From Fragilaria crotonensis (lineage: Eukaryota > Bacillariophyta > Fragilariophyceae > Fragilariales > Fragilariaceae): 55,099 bases of DNA. This document shows positions 41,196-51,833 of the stretch, in pieces (within the stretch, counting starts at the first letter, position 1; the number at the start of each line of letters is the position of its first letter). The stretch spans positions 1-55,099 of the forward strand of contig JAKSYS010000410.1 in NCBI GenBank assembly GCA_022925895.1. The letters are read 5' to 3'. Under the pieces are notes generated by a model that ran no database searches, was not told the origin of the DNA, and worked only from the letters and a program-made list of their open reading frames with translations. The translations under genes and the position numbers were made by a program.

Positions 41196-42488
41196 TTCCG
41201 TTTCCTCCCCAGATGATACAGCCTCGGATGCCTGCTTCTCAATCCTTGCAACGTACGCTTTGGCGATCTTCAACTTCTTGGCGAGCTTCTCTTTCTTATC
41301 GCCCTTATCGTTTGAGGTGTCGGTCGCTTCGCGTTTGCTGCCGGATGAAGCTTGCGCCCCTCCCTTGCATTCATTGGGCTTGTGTGCCCTCCACTTCTCA
41401 CACTTGCCGCCTGTGTCTTTTCCGCACCAGTACCAGGTGAAGCCTTTGTGTTCGACTTCCTTCTTATCGCCTTGCTTGGGCTTAGACCATGTCTTGGGAT
41501 GACCTTTCTGCTTGTTGTGTCCCTTCTTGTTCTTGGACTTGTCGCTGGTCTTCTTTCCACTAGTCTTCTTTCCCAGTTCAAACGATACTTTCTTGTTTAA
41601 GTTCTTAACCGTAGTTTCGAGTTTTGCTTCAAGCGCGACTATTTTCTCTTCTGCTGTTGGCGCGTTCCACGTTCCCTTCTCGACCATTGAGTCGTACTTG
41701 TTCTTCGCCGCTAACATTAACTCATCCGGCGTCATCTCCTCGCCCTCCTCATGATCATCCTGTTTGCGTCCCAGCCATGCTCGGAAGACTTCGTCGCTTG
41801 CTGCTCCGTAGCCTTTAAACAGGTTGATTAGGAGATCGGAGGTCGATTGGTTTCGCGCCGTCAGGGACTGTAAGAGCAGCTTCACGTACTGGTTGAATCG
41901 TCCGATGTCGCTGTCGATAGTGGTGATGTACTGATCGAGACTGGACAATTTTGTACGGATTTGGTTGGTGGTAGCGTTTGTGTCGAGGTGGCTCTCCCTG
42001 ATAATTACCTTGAGGAGTGCGACTCCACTGCATACGTTATTCTCACCAATCCGATACTGGCTCGACCAAATGGACACTTTCTTCTTGGCATCGGTTGTCA
42101 GGGAGGCCATAAGACACTTGTATAGCATGTAAGTGTCCTGTGCTGGTCTCCCTTCTTCTTCGATGTATTGAAGTTCGGATATAACGACTTGCTCCAATGT
42201 CAACGTTCCATAGTTCTCGATGAGGTTTTCTTCTCTCTCATCTGGTTCGTCAGCATTCAACGTGATGTTCAGAATCCCTCCTGTCCAACCCATCTCGTCG
42301 GCTCTGTCTTGAACGTCCTTGAGGAATTGAAACAGGTTGTCCGCCTCACAGTTGAATAAGTCGTCCAATACTTGCCTGATACCCGCCTTGTAGATCTTCG
42401 CATGGTCGCTCCTCGTGTAATCGAGGGCACCGTCAATAGCCAGTGCTGGGGCGAGCGCGAAGATAACTGGGGGTTCTTCTTCTTCCAT
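41193..42488 (-). CDS. Copia Gag, ending in a UGA in frame with pol
   Basis: The 431-residue protein starts at ATG 42488 (MEEEEPPVIFALAPAL), 31 bp from the 5' LTR. The N-terminal half is helical and matches the overall size of copia Gag proteins. The C-terminal half is Lys-rich with FTWYWCGKDTGGKCEKWRAH then KPNEC, a C-C-H-C-like cluster in the place of the zinc knuckle. A basic coiled tail ends SSGEETE. The stop at 41193-41195 is TGA followed by C, and the same frame is open for the whole of pol beyond it. Gag is therefore expected as the major product, with Gag-Pol by readthrough. Confidence 0.85.
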   Translation of the reverse strand: MEEEEPPVIFALAPALAIDGALDYTRSDHAKIYKAGIRQVLDDLFNCEADNLFQFLKDVQDRADEMGWTGGILNITLNADEPDEREENLIENYGTLTLEQVVISELQYIEEEGRPAQDTYMLYKCLMASLTTDAKKKVSIWSSQYRIGENNVCSGVALLKVIIRESHLDTNATTNQIRTKLSSLDQYITTIDSDIGRFNQYVKLLLQSLTARNQSTSDLLINLFKGYGAASDEVFRAWLGRKQDDHEEGEEMTPDELMLAAKNKYDSMVEKGTWNAPTAEEKIVALEAKLETTVKNLNKKVSFELGKKTSGKKTSDKSKNKKGHNKQKGHPKTWSKPKQGDKKEVEHKGFTWYWCGKDTGGKCEKWRAHKPNECKGGAQASSGSKREATDTSNDKGDKKEKLAKKLKIAKAYVARIEKQASEAVSSGEETE

Positions 42489-42519
42489 GTTCTTGTTCTT
42501 TACTTGCGCAGAGGAAGCG

Positions 42520-42836
42520 TGTGATTTTACTACCTATCGGTACTATCTAACCTGTGATAGACGAATAGGATGTAAAGGGCTTTTAGTATTTTGTAAATTG
42601 GTGTTAGCCAATATTGTGAGCATTGATCGTAGATTATTATTTGATCCAGAATGTGGGGACATTAGTACCTTGACATAATGGTGACATGATTGCAAGTACA
42701 ATTCCTACCACAATTGATACTGTACCTATGACCGAGTATTGTATCATAAGGTCATAATACGGTAAGTCGATTTGGGTAGCGTTGTCATACTGTGCTTAGC
42801 CGTACTGCTGTCCGGCTGTACCGTCGTATCATCACA
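42520..42836 (-). repeat. 5' LTR
   Basis: 317 bp, the promoter-bearing LTR of the minus-strand element, apparently identical to the 3' LTR at 36519-36835. Confidence 0.95.
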
Positions 42837-42842
42837 CTGACC
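42837..42842 (+). repeat. Copia target-site duplication, right
   Basis: CTGACC, identical to 36513-36518. Confidence 0.75.
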
Positions 42843-42980
42843 CGATCGGAAGCTGTGCGACAGATTCTGTGCTTTAGAATTGCACCACAAGCAAACACGA
42901 CAGTCTTTATGTTCCCCAGCTCAGGTGTCTCGAGTCAATATGGTGGCTCGAACCCTTGACGCAGTTACAAAAGCATTTTA

Positions 42981-43710
42981 GAGCAGGTCTTATCATGGGG
43001 TTAAATGAGTCCCGAATCGAATAAAAATCAAAAAAGCAAGTCTTATATGGGAGGGTATAAGAGCAGGTCTTATCATGGGGTTAAGTGAGTCCCGAATCGA
43101 AAAAAAATCAAAAAGCAAGTCTTATGGGAGGGTATAAGTCATTTTTAGGATCTTGGATTTGACCCCTGGGGTCTATATTTTAATCGGGTCTAAATTCAGC
43201 AAATTTGACCCCAGGGTCAAAGTTTAGACCCCGAGGGGTCTAAATATTCTACGCGTTTCCTACGCCATATATACCTCTATCCCCTTTTTCTTCGGCACGA
43301 ATTCTGCTCGTCAATGCATGGTGGATGTCACACTAGTAGCACATCACTACATGTATGCATACACAACAATGCCACCTCCACAACACATGATCCGGAGAAG
43401 AGATGTGAGCACTCCTGTTAAATTTGTTCCATTTTCTTTTCTACAATGATCACCACATGGCCATCAGTCTCCTGTGGGTGTGATTTGCTTCGGCAATCAA
43501 ATTTGCCATGGCAATGTTGTTGTTGACGATGAGTGACGAGTATAGAAGGGGAGCTCGACTCTTGATTTTTTCAACACTGTTCTTCAAAAAGGTTTGAGTT
43601 ATTAAGTAAAAAATGATAAGACTTGCTTTTTTCGTTGGACGTGGAGGATCTAAAATTTAGACCCCAGGGGTTAAACTGCCAAAAATTTAACCCGATGATA
43701 AGACCTGCAC
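42981..43710. mobile_element. Palindrome-rich MITE, copy 2, with duplicated left end
   Basis: Same family as 7566-8228 and very similar throughout, with the same hairpins (TTTAGACCCC-GA-GGGGTCTAAA). It is flanked by TTA at 42978-42980 and 43711-43713, an exact 3-bp duplication. The first 80 bases (GAGCAGGTCTTATCATGGGG onward) occur twice in tandem, at 42981 and 43061. This could be a tandem end duplication or one element cut by a second insertion into its own end. Confidence 0.88.
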
Positions 43711-43713
43711 TTA

Positions 43714-44006
43714 TGGTGCAGACATTTTTTGAGACCTGGATGTGGAGTGTAGCCGAGCCTTCTTTGCGGACTCCCACCGAATTCGGAATCTATGGCTGGG
43801 TGCAAATAAATAGTACTTTGGGTAGCCATCGTAGCTCTCGTCTAAAATATGTTTAGTTCTAAATTCGTCTATGATGAGCACCAGAAAGATTTCTGTATAA
43901 AAAAGCTACAATATTGCATATTTTGAAAGCATGCTCTGGAGAATTTGCAGACGAGAGAAACATCACATTCTTCCCAGAAACAAAGCACATCATCACTCAT
44001 CACTCA
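43714..44006. other. Spacer ending in a TCATCAC tandem repeat
   Basis: No gene is seen to about 43985. Then CATCACT repeats about five times (43988-44025), overlapping the 3' end of the transposase-like gene. Confidence 0.5.
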
Positions 44007-44736
44007 TCACTCATCACTCATCACTTCATGCCTCCATGATGATTTGTAGTCGAAGTCGAACACGCAACGGTACGTTTTGAAGTTGTTGATCAGCTTGTCA
44101 ACTGCTACTGGACCGAACTTCAAACAATCATGATGAGTTTGTGGATCAACTTGCCCTGTGTCGACAGCATGGTATGCCATCATATATTGTCGTGCTCGAC
44201 GTGCATACTTTCTAACTCTCTCAATCGTTATAACTTCTTCCGACAGGCAATGATATAAACTGGTCTTGAAATTGTCCTTCCCTCTCTTTTGTGCAAGGCT
44301 TAATCTTCTGTATTCACCCTTCGCGCCACCCCAAACATACTCAACACCCTCTCCTGCAAGCTCAGCATGACACTTCGGAGTCAAAAGGACCTCAACTCCG
44401 ATACACTCTGCAATGTGTTGAAGCATGCCCTCTTTGTTAACAAAGTCATTGCACAAACCCAGAATATGCCTCAAGCTTGTTCCATAGTCAACTACACTCC
44501 CAAATGCATCCTTCTTTCCGGTAAGTGAATACTGTCTGATGTTGGTGGCGTCAATCAACCCTCTTTCCCACAGTACCTGTAATAACCACTTTGCTTCCTT
44601 CCCATCTTTCCTTTATTTTCTCAGCTGTCTTAGTGATCGCAACGCTGTTAGTAGGCATGCATAAGTCCGCCAACTTCCGTTTGTTTCCCCTTAACGGAAA
44701 TCCCCTGCCTCGAAGTTCAACCTCCATTCTGCTCAA
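44007..44736 (-). pseudogene. DDE transposase-like protein C-terminus with SAP-like N-terminus, frameshifted
   Basis: The downstream frame (44558 to 44007, 183 residues) has DYGTSLRHILGLCNDFVNKE, VLLTPKCHAELAGEGVEYVW, GGAKGEYRRL and ERVRKYARRARQYMMAYHAV. This is the C-terminal pattern (PKxHxELxxxExxWGxxK) of a group of eukaryotic DDE endonucleases, whose Glu in GEGVEYVWG would be the last catalytic acid. The upstream frame (44736) begins MSRMEVELRGRGFPLRGNKR, which fits a SAP-type helix-loop-helix. The two join through KWLLQVLWERGLIDATN if a shift near 44600 is allowed. The first two catalytic Asp residues are not present, so this is a fragment. The superfamily is uncertain. Confidence 0.6.
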
Positions 44737-45032
44737 TTCCGCTCGATGACTTTTTCAACACGTCTTGAGGTCGGAATCTCATGTTGCAAACAAAGGTCCC
44801 TAAGGGGCGGTCGGATTTCTATATAAAATTACTTCGGGGATGTATTTTTTACTTGATACATCGGGTGGGAATTTAATATTGGAAAACTTGCATCAGGTGT
44901 GTCTTTTTCAGCATTGGGTGGTACCATAAGATACGCAACCGCTTCATCGGGTGGTACAGAGCTCCGCCGTAGGGGTCCCTATTCGTCGTCATCACATCGT
45001 CAGCATGGCAGGCGCGGATCAGCCACAAAAAT
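44737..45032. other. Spacer
   Basis: Divergent interval between the transposase-like remnant (minus) and the zinc-finger-like ORF (plus). It has CATCGGGTGG twice, near 44860 and 44945. No gene is seen. Confidence 0.35.
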
Positions 45033-46625
45033 ATGGCGCGGACCTCCAATCACCGTCAGTATATCACACACACAATATTGCATGAAGCATCACATTCATT
45101 TGCTTTTGATGCTGCAATCATGTTTCCAATCACTCCCACACCAAAAAGACAAGCAACAACAGAGATTTCCCCATGGCAGGATTGTGTTGTTCCAGTAGTT
45201 TCTCCTCTTGCGTTCAGTTGTGGACCATTCAACTTCTCGCCATTTGGTCTGGGGTGTCGAATGTGCAAGAAATCGGTAACGATTCAGTTGAATCTGAGAA
45301 GCATTCAAATCCATCTCAAAAAGCATGGCATGGAAAGCGGGATTTCTACTGCAAAATCCCTTTTGGAAAGCTTCAAAACACAAGTTGAGAAAGTGAAGCG
45401 TTATCGCTCAATTGAACCATATCGTGTCAATGATATCACATACAAGGGTGTATTGTGTACTTGTGGGAAAGTTCTTCAATTAGTAAGGAAGGATAGTACC
45501 ATTTGGCATTGTCAGAAGGGTGGCTGTGACCCAACAAAGCTACAGAAAATCAATCTCATTAAGCTGTGTTGCGGTTCATACGTGTCTTTGAGTCAAATCG
45601 AATCCCTTTTCATGCCACCTCACATTACGAAACAATTCGATTACGTAGAGGCAAGAGCGGCACTCATCTCATTCCTACCAAACCGTGAAAAAGATGACCA
45701 CACCTCCACACATATGTTTACCCCTCTCATAACTCAATGTGGTGGTGCTGCACGATTTGTCCAGAAAATTAAAGAAGATTTTGCGGCCATCCATACTCTA
45801 CCAAGTTCAACTCAAGAGCCACTTTTGCTACCCATCCATAAAGAAGCCGAAATCTAGCTTCTAAAGTATGCCCAGAAGAATATTTTAATGGTCCCTGGCA
45901 ATCTTTGTGCTGCATTGCAAACGTTTGAAGGCGGTGAAGTGGATGATATCTCGCAACGCACCATTTATACCATGCAACATGATCCAACAACTCTCCTCAT
46001 CGAACTCAAGAAGCTTCTATCATTTGCATACCGACGAGGTGTCTTTTCTCGCAAGCCATTTCACACCAACGACGGATTTGCAATTGCGTACTTTTTGGCG
46101 GATCTGATGCTTGAGATCCCGGCATCAGTGGAACATCTTCCCCTTGCAGTTGAGTTTTGTTTGATGTCAGGATTTTGCATTGAAAAAACTGGTTCAAAAA
46201 TCAAAATGATCTTGTGTGACACCATATCTTCCATTTTTGCCAAGGTGTCCTCAATATTGAAAGCTGCCATTTGTTCTGTTATTTGTTCCTATACAGAAGA
46301 TGCATTCTCAACACATGGTCCAGCACTTTTAACTGCTGTACGTAGATCCCATGTTCTCCATTCTCTGTCACCGATGCTCCGGCAAATTCGTGAAATGCAT
46401 CGTTGACTCCCAAAACGGAGGAAGACCACTCTCGATGATATTGGAAACATCATTGTCGATCAATTCTCCTTTCCATTTGACACCTGGTCACAAATTGTTC
46501 CTAAGACTGTACTCTTGATGAAGCTCGCAATGTCAAACTTGGCCAATGGAATTTGGTGGGAGTCGGTAGTGGATGTTCTGACCGATGTAAAAGTTCACGT
46601 GGAATGTAACACTGGTTACCTTTTT
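45033..46625 (+). pseudogene. Zinc-finger-like protein of mobile-element type, two in-frame stops
   Basis: One frame runs from 45033 (a start at 45120, MFPITPTPKR, is equally likely) to about 46620 with stops only at 45855-45857 (TAG) and 46404-46406 (TGA), and no indels. It contains CGPFNFSPFGLGCRMCKK followed by IQIHLKKHG, a C2H2-like unit. A second Cys cluster is CTCGKVLQL...WHCQKGGC. Later, after the stops, LMKLAMSNLANGIWWESVVD occurs. I cannot name the family; combinations of such N-terminal fingers with long helical bodies occur in eukaryotic transposon-derived proteins. It may form a divergent pair with the transposase-like remnant. The reading is lost at the 3' end of the minus-strand LINE fragment near 46620. 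Confidence 0.5.
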
Positions 46626-49505
46626 TTAGTTGATGTGAGTCCCGTGTGGAAACAAGGTTCTCTTTTTTCACTGGAGCATTTCGACCATATGCATGATGTT
46701 GCTGTTTCTGTGAGTGTATAGCCAGCAACCATGCGCCCAATGGTTGTTTTAACTTTCCACTCGGGTGACTCCAAAGTTTGTTTGCTCTCTTCCACAATAC
46801 CCATTCCATCTCTGAAGGACGTTCTTGATGTATTGTGATACCTCGGGTGCGACTGCTGATTAGACTGAACCTGCCGGTGAGTTCGTTAGGATCCAGGCAA
46901 CGGCCATTTGGTTCCGTCAAATCCGATAACGTTGCCGCTTGGAGGTATAAGCGACAATGGTTTAACCTGCAAATTTCACTCGGTGAAAATTTCCGTGAGT
47001 CAAGGATGATGTCCATTATGTGAAAATCGTGCGTCCGTTGTAATGGTGGAATGAACCGTGAATGTAACTGAAGACTGGCGCCGCATGAAGAAAGAAACTT
47101 CCGGACGGAGACCAACAATTTTGATTCAAGATGTGGAAGATCCGTATCGGCACGTTCCAAAAATGAATAAGAAACACCAACTTGCGCTTGAAACCAAGAA
47201 ACCGCGATTTGTAGAAGTCGTCCTGCCACGGTGCTCTTCCGCCAGTGTTTAAGAAAGAGCAAAGTCTGTTGAATACCTTGTTGAACATATAATGACCGGA
47301 ATGTTGCTCCCCATATTGCATCGGACCGTATAGGATTTCACGTTTTGTATTCCTGTTGAAGCCGCATCGAGGCACGATAATTGACATTGCTTTCCGTTGG
47401 ATCTTATCTAATTGCACTTTTGATAGCGCAGAACATGCCAAGGGGTAACTAACTGCCGGGAGACAACACGCATAATAATTGGTCCATGCTTCAAGACGCG
47501 TGAGCGGGCACTTCCATAAGAACGCCGTCGATTCGTTGCTCTTCTTCAACAATTGTCGGAACTGTTCGCCTTGGGTGCCTGCCGGGTCTTTGAAATGTCC
47601 TAGGGTTTAATGTGCGTGGAATGCTCCCAGGATCTGCAAGTTTTGTTCCTTTCCACCGTCGGTCTCGAGGACTTTGACTTGTGCAATGTCGTTGGATATC
47701 TTTGGTACAAGAACAGGAGCCCCTTGAGCAGAGAATTGCCATTGGAGAATGTGGCACGAGCACTTGGATAGCTCGAGTGCGCCTCCGCTAGCATTTAACA
47801 TATCCGTCCACCCCTGGGCGTTGGCTTGCGTTTGTTTGATCAGCTGAGGAACTGTATGTTCCGTGACATCGTCTCGAAAAGCGTTTGTTTGTCCATTGCA
47901 ATCGTCAACAAATCCCACCATTCCTAACTCGACGGTGGTGGTGCCCTCGGTATCGTAATAATGCGCTTTCTGTGCCAAAGAGTCGTAACAATCGAATAAT
48001 GTACTTGAAAGAAAACACCAGATTGCTGGCGAATTTGCACTGCCTTGTGCGGTTCCGTATATTGGATGAGTCGGTGAATGTCGGTACCCTGAGGTTGACA
48101 ATCCCAGCTCTGTCCGCACTCGATATTCAGCGTGTTGAAGTGTTGTAGCATTCATGTCGGTTACCGTGGCGGGGACACCAAATTTACGACTCACCGTCAT
48201 TCCAAGATTTGGGATAATCCGATCGTAGCATGCTGATGCATCATAATTCGTGAGGGTCACTGGTTTCCGTGTGGCTCGAGAAACTTCCAGTTGTAACTCC
48301 TCAATGAATACGGGATCCGTTGCATTTCGAAAGGAACGAGAACCGTATTGACCATCGTTTAGTAGTCTGAATGCCTCTGGCTGCTTGTTGCATAGCAGCT
48401 CTCCATTTAACTCCGAGTGCCAAGTTATAATCCGCTTCGTATATGTGGATCACTCTTGTCCGATGCAGTCGGACATTATCGGTATCTTTAAATAGAATTG
48501 TGTTTGCGACCGTATGCCACCTTTGATACAAATAACCGCGTTCCAGCGAGTAATTGATCATTGACAGATGAAGCTCCAAGAGAGCTGCCTGGCGTCGATT
48601 TAGCTCATCTCGTTTTGCCTTAAAGTCGTCCGTTAACTCATCGTCTGAAGCTGTTGTTGAGTATGCATGCCTCGCAATAAGAGCTTTGTAGTGGCCTAAG
48701 TGCATCCCTGATGGGGATGTTGTTGTTGATTCCGACCAGACCTTAAGTTTGCCAATGAAATCGTTTTCCGAGATAGTGGGTCTTGATGTATCCTCAGCCA
48801 TTTCTTGAGTATGTTGCAAGTGTGACAATAGCAGGCGAACGCTTGGATGGTATGGTGAGGTGTCATAAGTACCGTTCAACATATCCTCTTGCGCTTTGCT
48901 AGTGCCGGTGAAACCTAAGTGATCGGACAGCGGGGGAATTGTGAAAGGAGTACCGTGGGCTTGTCCAAAGTGGTGACGATTTCGTTCCTGCAAATGTCTT
49001 GCCACCTCAGTCGGGACATCCACCTGGGTCCACTGAGTACATGATTTTGGATCATCCTCTGGATGCAAGGGTATTTCGATGCGAATGACTCCTTTCGTCG
49101 ATCCGGTTTGTCTAACTCGTTGCAATTTCTGGAAAAGCATCTTTATATCTTCGGCTTTTTTAACCGACGCAGAATCCGTGCCGTATGCCGGTCCCCTGAA
49201 GCTCCCGATGATTCCAGAGCTTTGATCCGCTGATTTCGTTCGCTGTCTCGATGCAGAAAACTATGTTGTACTATTTCACATACCTCTCGCTTTGCTATTC
49301 GCAACTGTCTAGAACATTCTCTTTTTGTTTGTGGTATCTCATTGTTGGTTGTTGCCAAGGGGTTGTTTTGTTGAATACTTAGAATTTTGGTGTGGTCGAG
49401 ACCTGTTTTCAGTGTGGAGAGCAATTTCCGGAGCCACTGAACCTGTTTCCTGGCTAAAGACAGTTTCACTGACCACACGGGGGCTTCGAACTGAGGGATA
49501 CGGGA
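46625..49505 (-). pseudogene. LINE ORF2 reverse transcriptase, frameshifted (copy C, 3' half)
   Basis: Starts in the linker (RIPQFEAPVWSVKLSLARKQ), continues FGQAHGTPFTIPPLSDHLGF, KVWSESTTTSPSGMHLGHYK, RTRVIHIYEADYNLALGVKW, then after a shift near 48300 TNYDASACYDRIIPNLGMTV (first Asp), IYGTAQGSANSPAIWCFLSS, GMVGFVDDCNGQTN (FVDD box), and after further shifts near 47600 and 47000 the thumb (LTRLEAWTNYYACCLPAVSY, RCGFNRNTKREILYGP) and tail (FHIMDIILDSRKFSPSEICR, RRANRLW-like VLWKRANKLWSHPSGKLKQP). No RNase H is seen, unlike copies A and B, so this is a different LINE family. At least four shifts make it dead. Confidence 0.8.
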
Positions 49506-49507
49506 TT

Positions 49508-49610
49508 CACACAATTTTCTAATTTAGTTTTACGAGTGTACGGTCTGTCCGCAGTCCGCACGTACGTACTCTGAATAGGAAGTTGTCGCGTAACCAACAG
49601 TTGATCGACC
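49508..49610 (+). promoter_or_regulatory. LINE 5' UTR / probable internal promoter (copy C)
   Basis: About 103 bp before ATG 49611, conserved with the 5' UTR of copy A (24777-24682 on the minus strand). Shared blocks are CACACAATTTTCTA, TTTAGTTTT, TCTGTCCGC and GAATAGGAAGTTGTCGCGTA. Downstream coding regions are far more diverged, so the region is probably under functional constraint as the LINE promoter or an RNP-binding site. Confidence 0.6.
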
Positions 49611-51833
49611 ATGACAGAAGCAGCGGTGATGCCGCCACCCCCAGCATACCCTACCTTTGAGGAGGTAGAGCATTCAGTGTGGGTTTGAGTGCGACCAGTG
49701 GGAAGAAATTCCATACCCAAATGGACTGATTGGTTCACGGATAGTGAACGTAGTCGTCGCAATGAGCATTCCAATCGTTATCAAAAATATGGAGGAACGG
49801 CAACCGGGTGGGCACGCTATCTCGAACTTGGGTTCTTTGGCTATGAAGATTGTAGCGACTTTGAGGAAGTGTGGAAAAACTTCGATACCAATCCATTGGC
49901 AGTTCACAAAGCGATCTGGTACCAATTCATGTACCACTTGGATAGAGAGTTTGAAATCTCCGAGAAATTGCAAGAATGGGCTACGAACTATAGCCATGTG
50001 TATGTGGCATACTATGATCCGGCATCACTGCAAGTGGATACACACGCATCGTTGACGGAGTGGAAACTTCTAAAAGATATGGACACATCCATGGAAGAAG
50101 TTGATGCCAGTACAGAGGCGTGGATCAATGTCCCAGAAAGAGGCAGACGCAGAGGAAAGAGTCCACCACTACAGGACAGCGGAGTCGAGCAAATGCACAC
50201 TATCTCGGACAGTCCAAACGAGGAGATGGAAAACCGTTATTTCAACAAGGCCGAGGAGGAAAAACAGCGTGCAACTCCGGCTAGACAGGCCATAAAGGAG
50301 CTTCATAACCAGCTTAAGCAATCCAAGAGATACCAAAAGACAATGAAACCAGCATCGAAATTGCCTCAAGTGTCGACGGTCCAAGAAGAAGAAGAAGATG
50401 AGTTCGTTTTGGAAGATGAAAACAGGAAAAATACCACGACAGGAAACAGGCTGGATGCATTACCAAGATTGCAACCGTTTAGGAATATCCCAGTGAATGA
50501 TGGCACTCATCGGATGACAGTCAGGTGGAAACCATCGGGAGGTATCCAACAATATGAACATGATAAACAGAAACTCAATATCGCGATTCATAACTTGTTA
50601 TCATCCGTCCTCGCCGATGAGGATGGAATGTTGTACCGATGGGAAAGTGCAGATCTTAAAGCAGCAGCGGTTATATCCCAATTGACCGGTGGGGCACTGC
50701 GGGATTATGTGTCTCCACATATCTCGTTCATCTCCGCAACCTCACAGATCATATTCGGCGTCCGTGTGGCGTTCACGGACAACCCGATAAGGTGGCAACA
50801 TGCACCTCACAAGAAAGAGCAACTCAAATCGAACAATGTGGAAATCAAGGTTTCAAACTCCAGCAGCACGGGAGGCAAAACTGTTATTGCGGGCTACATC
50901 TTGTTAAAAGCACCAAACACAACATCGACGCACAGGTACACCCAATTCCTCCGCAGTAAGATGCCAGAAGTGACACCGTATTTTGATATTGAGAGATATA
51001 AGAAAACTCCATTCGATCAAACCATCCCTCACTTAGTAGTCCAATGTGGAGAACGTCATGTCACCCCAGTGTGTCAAGCCTTGCTTCAAGTGTTGACGGG
51101 AAAAGGTACCGCCGCGTTCCTTCCTCGGTATGTGTTCAGCGCGATGACAGATGATCAAATCAGTAACCAGTTTTGTTTCCATGAAAAATGGTTACACTCC
51201 GTCAAAGCCTTACACCTATCACCCATGATATTTCATCTGGACCAACAACGCATTGAGTATTGTGACGACGGGCGGATAATTAAACGGTCGACACGTGAAT
51301 GGGCTGGAACGTTGAAACTTCCCGACGGATCCGCAGCATTATGCGATGTGGTAAACGGCACCAAAGAGAAGAAAGCATACTTGTTAACACCAGGGCATTA
51401 CTTTACAGAAGCAAAGGAAGAGCTGCGTTTATATCGTCTTCGCCTATCACCGCCGAGCCATCGCGAAGCGAGGTTTCGTGATAGCGTCCCAGACCTACCT
51501 GATGAGATCCATATCAAAACAGCTGCTGACTCGAAGGTTTTATTGATGGATAATCTGTCGATGTCCGACGTTTGGCAACAGCTGCCGTCATGGTATAAGG
51601 ATAAGACACAGACGTCATTGTCTAGTACAGAAGGTTCGAAACAGACGAGAGGGAGCGCGAAACCCAAGACGCAACGTCCGAAGAATGCATGGGCACTTCC
51701 TTCAGAGGAGGCACCGGCAGGTAAACCTCAGTCAGAACGGAGGAGAGGCACCGGGGCGAAGATGACTGCAAGTGTTGACGACCGTACTCGGTGGGAACGG
51801 ATGAACTTAGCACAGCCTCCACACAATCCTTAA
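49611..51833 (+). CDS. LINE ORF1 protein (copy C), one early in-frame TGA
   Basis: ATG 49611 opens MTEAAVMPPPPAYPTFEEVE, a Pro-rich leader like that of copy A, then meets TGA at 49686-49688. The same frame then stays open for 714 residues to 51833. It contains KWTDWFTDSERSRRNEHSNR, GWARYLELGFFGYEDCSDFE, FMYHLDREFEISEKLQEWA, a Lys/Glu coiled linker, NDGTHRMTVRWKPSGGI, YRWESADLKAAAVISQLTGG, SATSQIIFGVRVAFTDNP, LVVQCGERHVTPVCQALLQV and RLRLSPPSHREARFRDSV. The TGA most simply derives from TGG. Without it the first available start would be non-ATG or an internal Met. The role is presumed RNA binding in the LINE RNP; no known fold is recognised. Confidence 0.75.

Larger units (their letters stand above)
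36519..42836 (-). mobile_element. Ty1/copia (CoDi-like) LTR retrotransposon
   Basis: Two 317-bp LTRs, apparently identical by eye, start TGTGAT and end ATCACA (perfect 6-bp inverted ends). They flank gag and pol on the minus strand. Pol order is protease, integrase, RT, RNase H, which defines Ty1/copia. CTGACC lies directly outside both LTRs. The leader between the 5' LTR (right) and the gag ATG is only about 31 bp. The purine tract GTGAGGGAG abuts the 3' LTR. Identical LTRs imply recent insertion, although the 3' end of pol is damaged. Confidence 0.95.
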
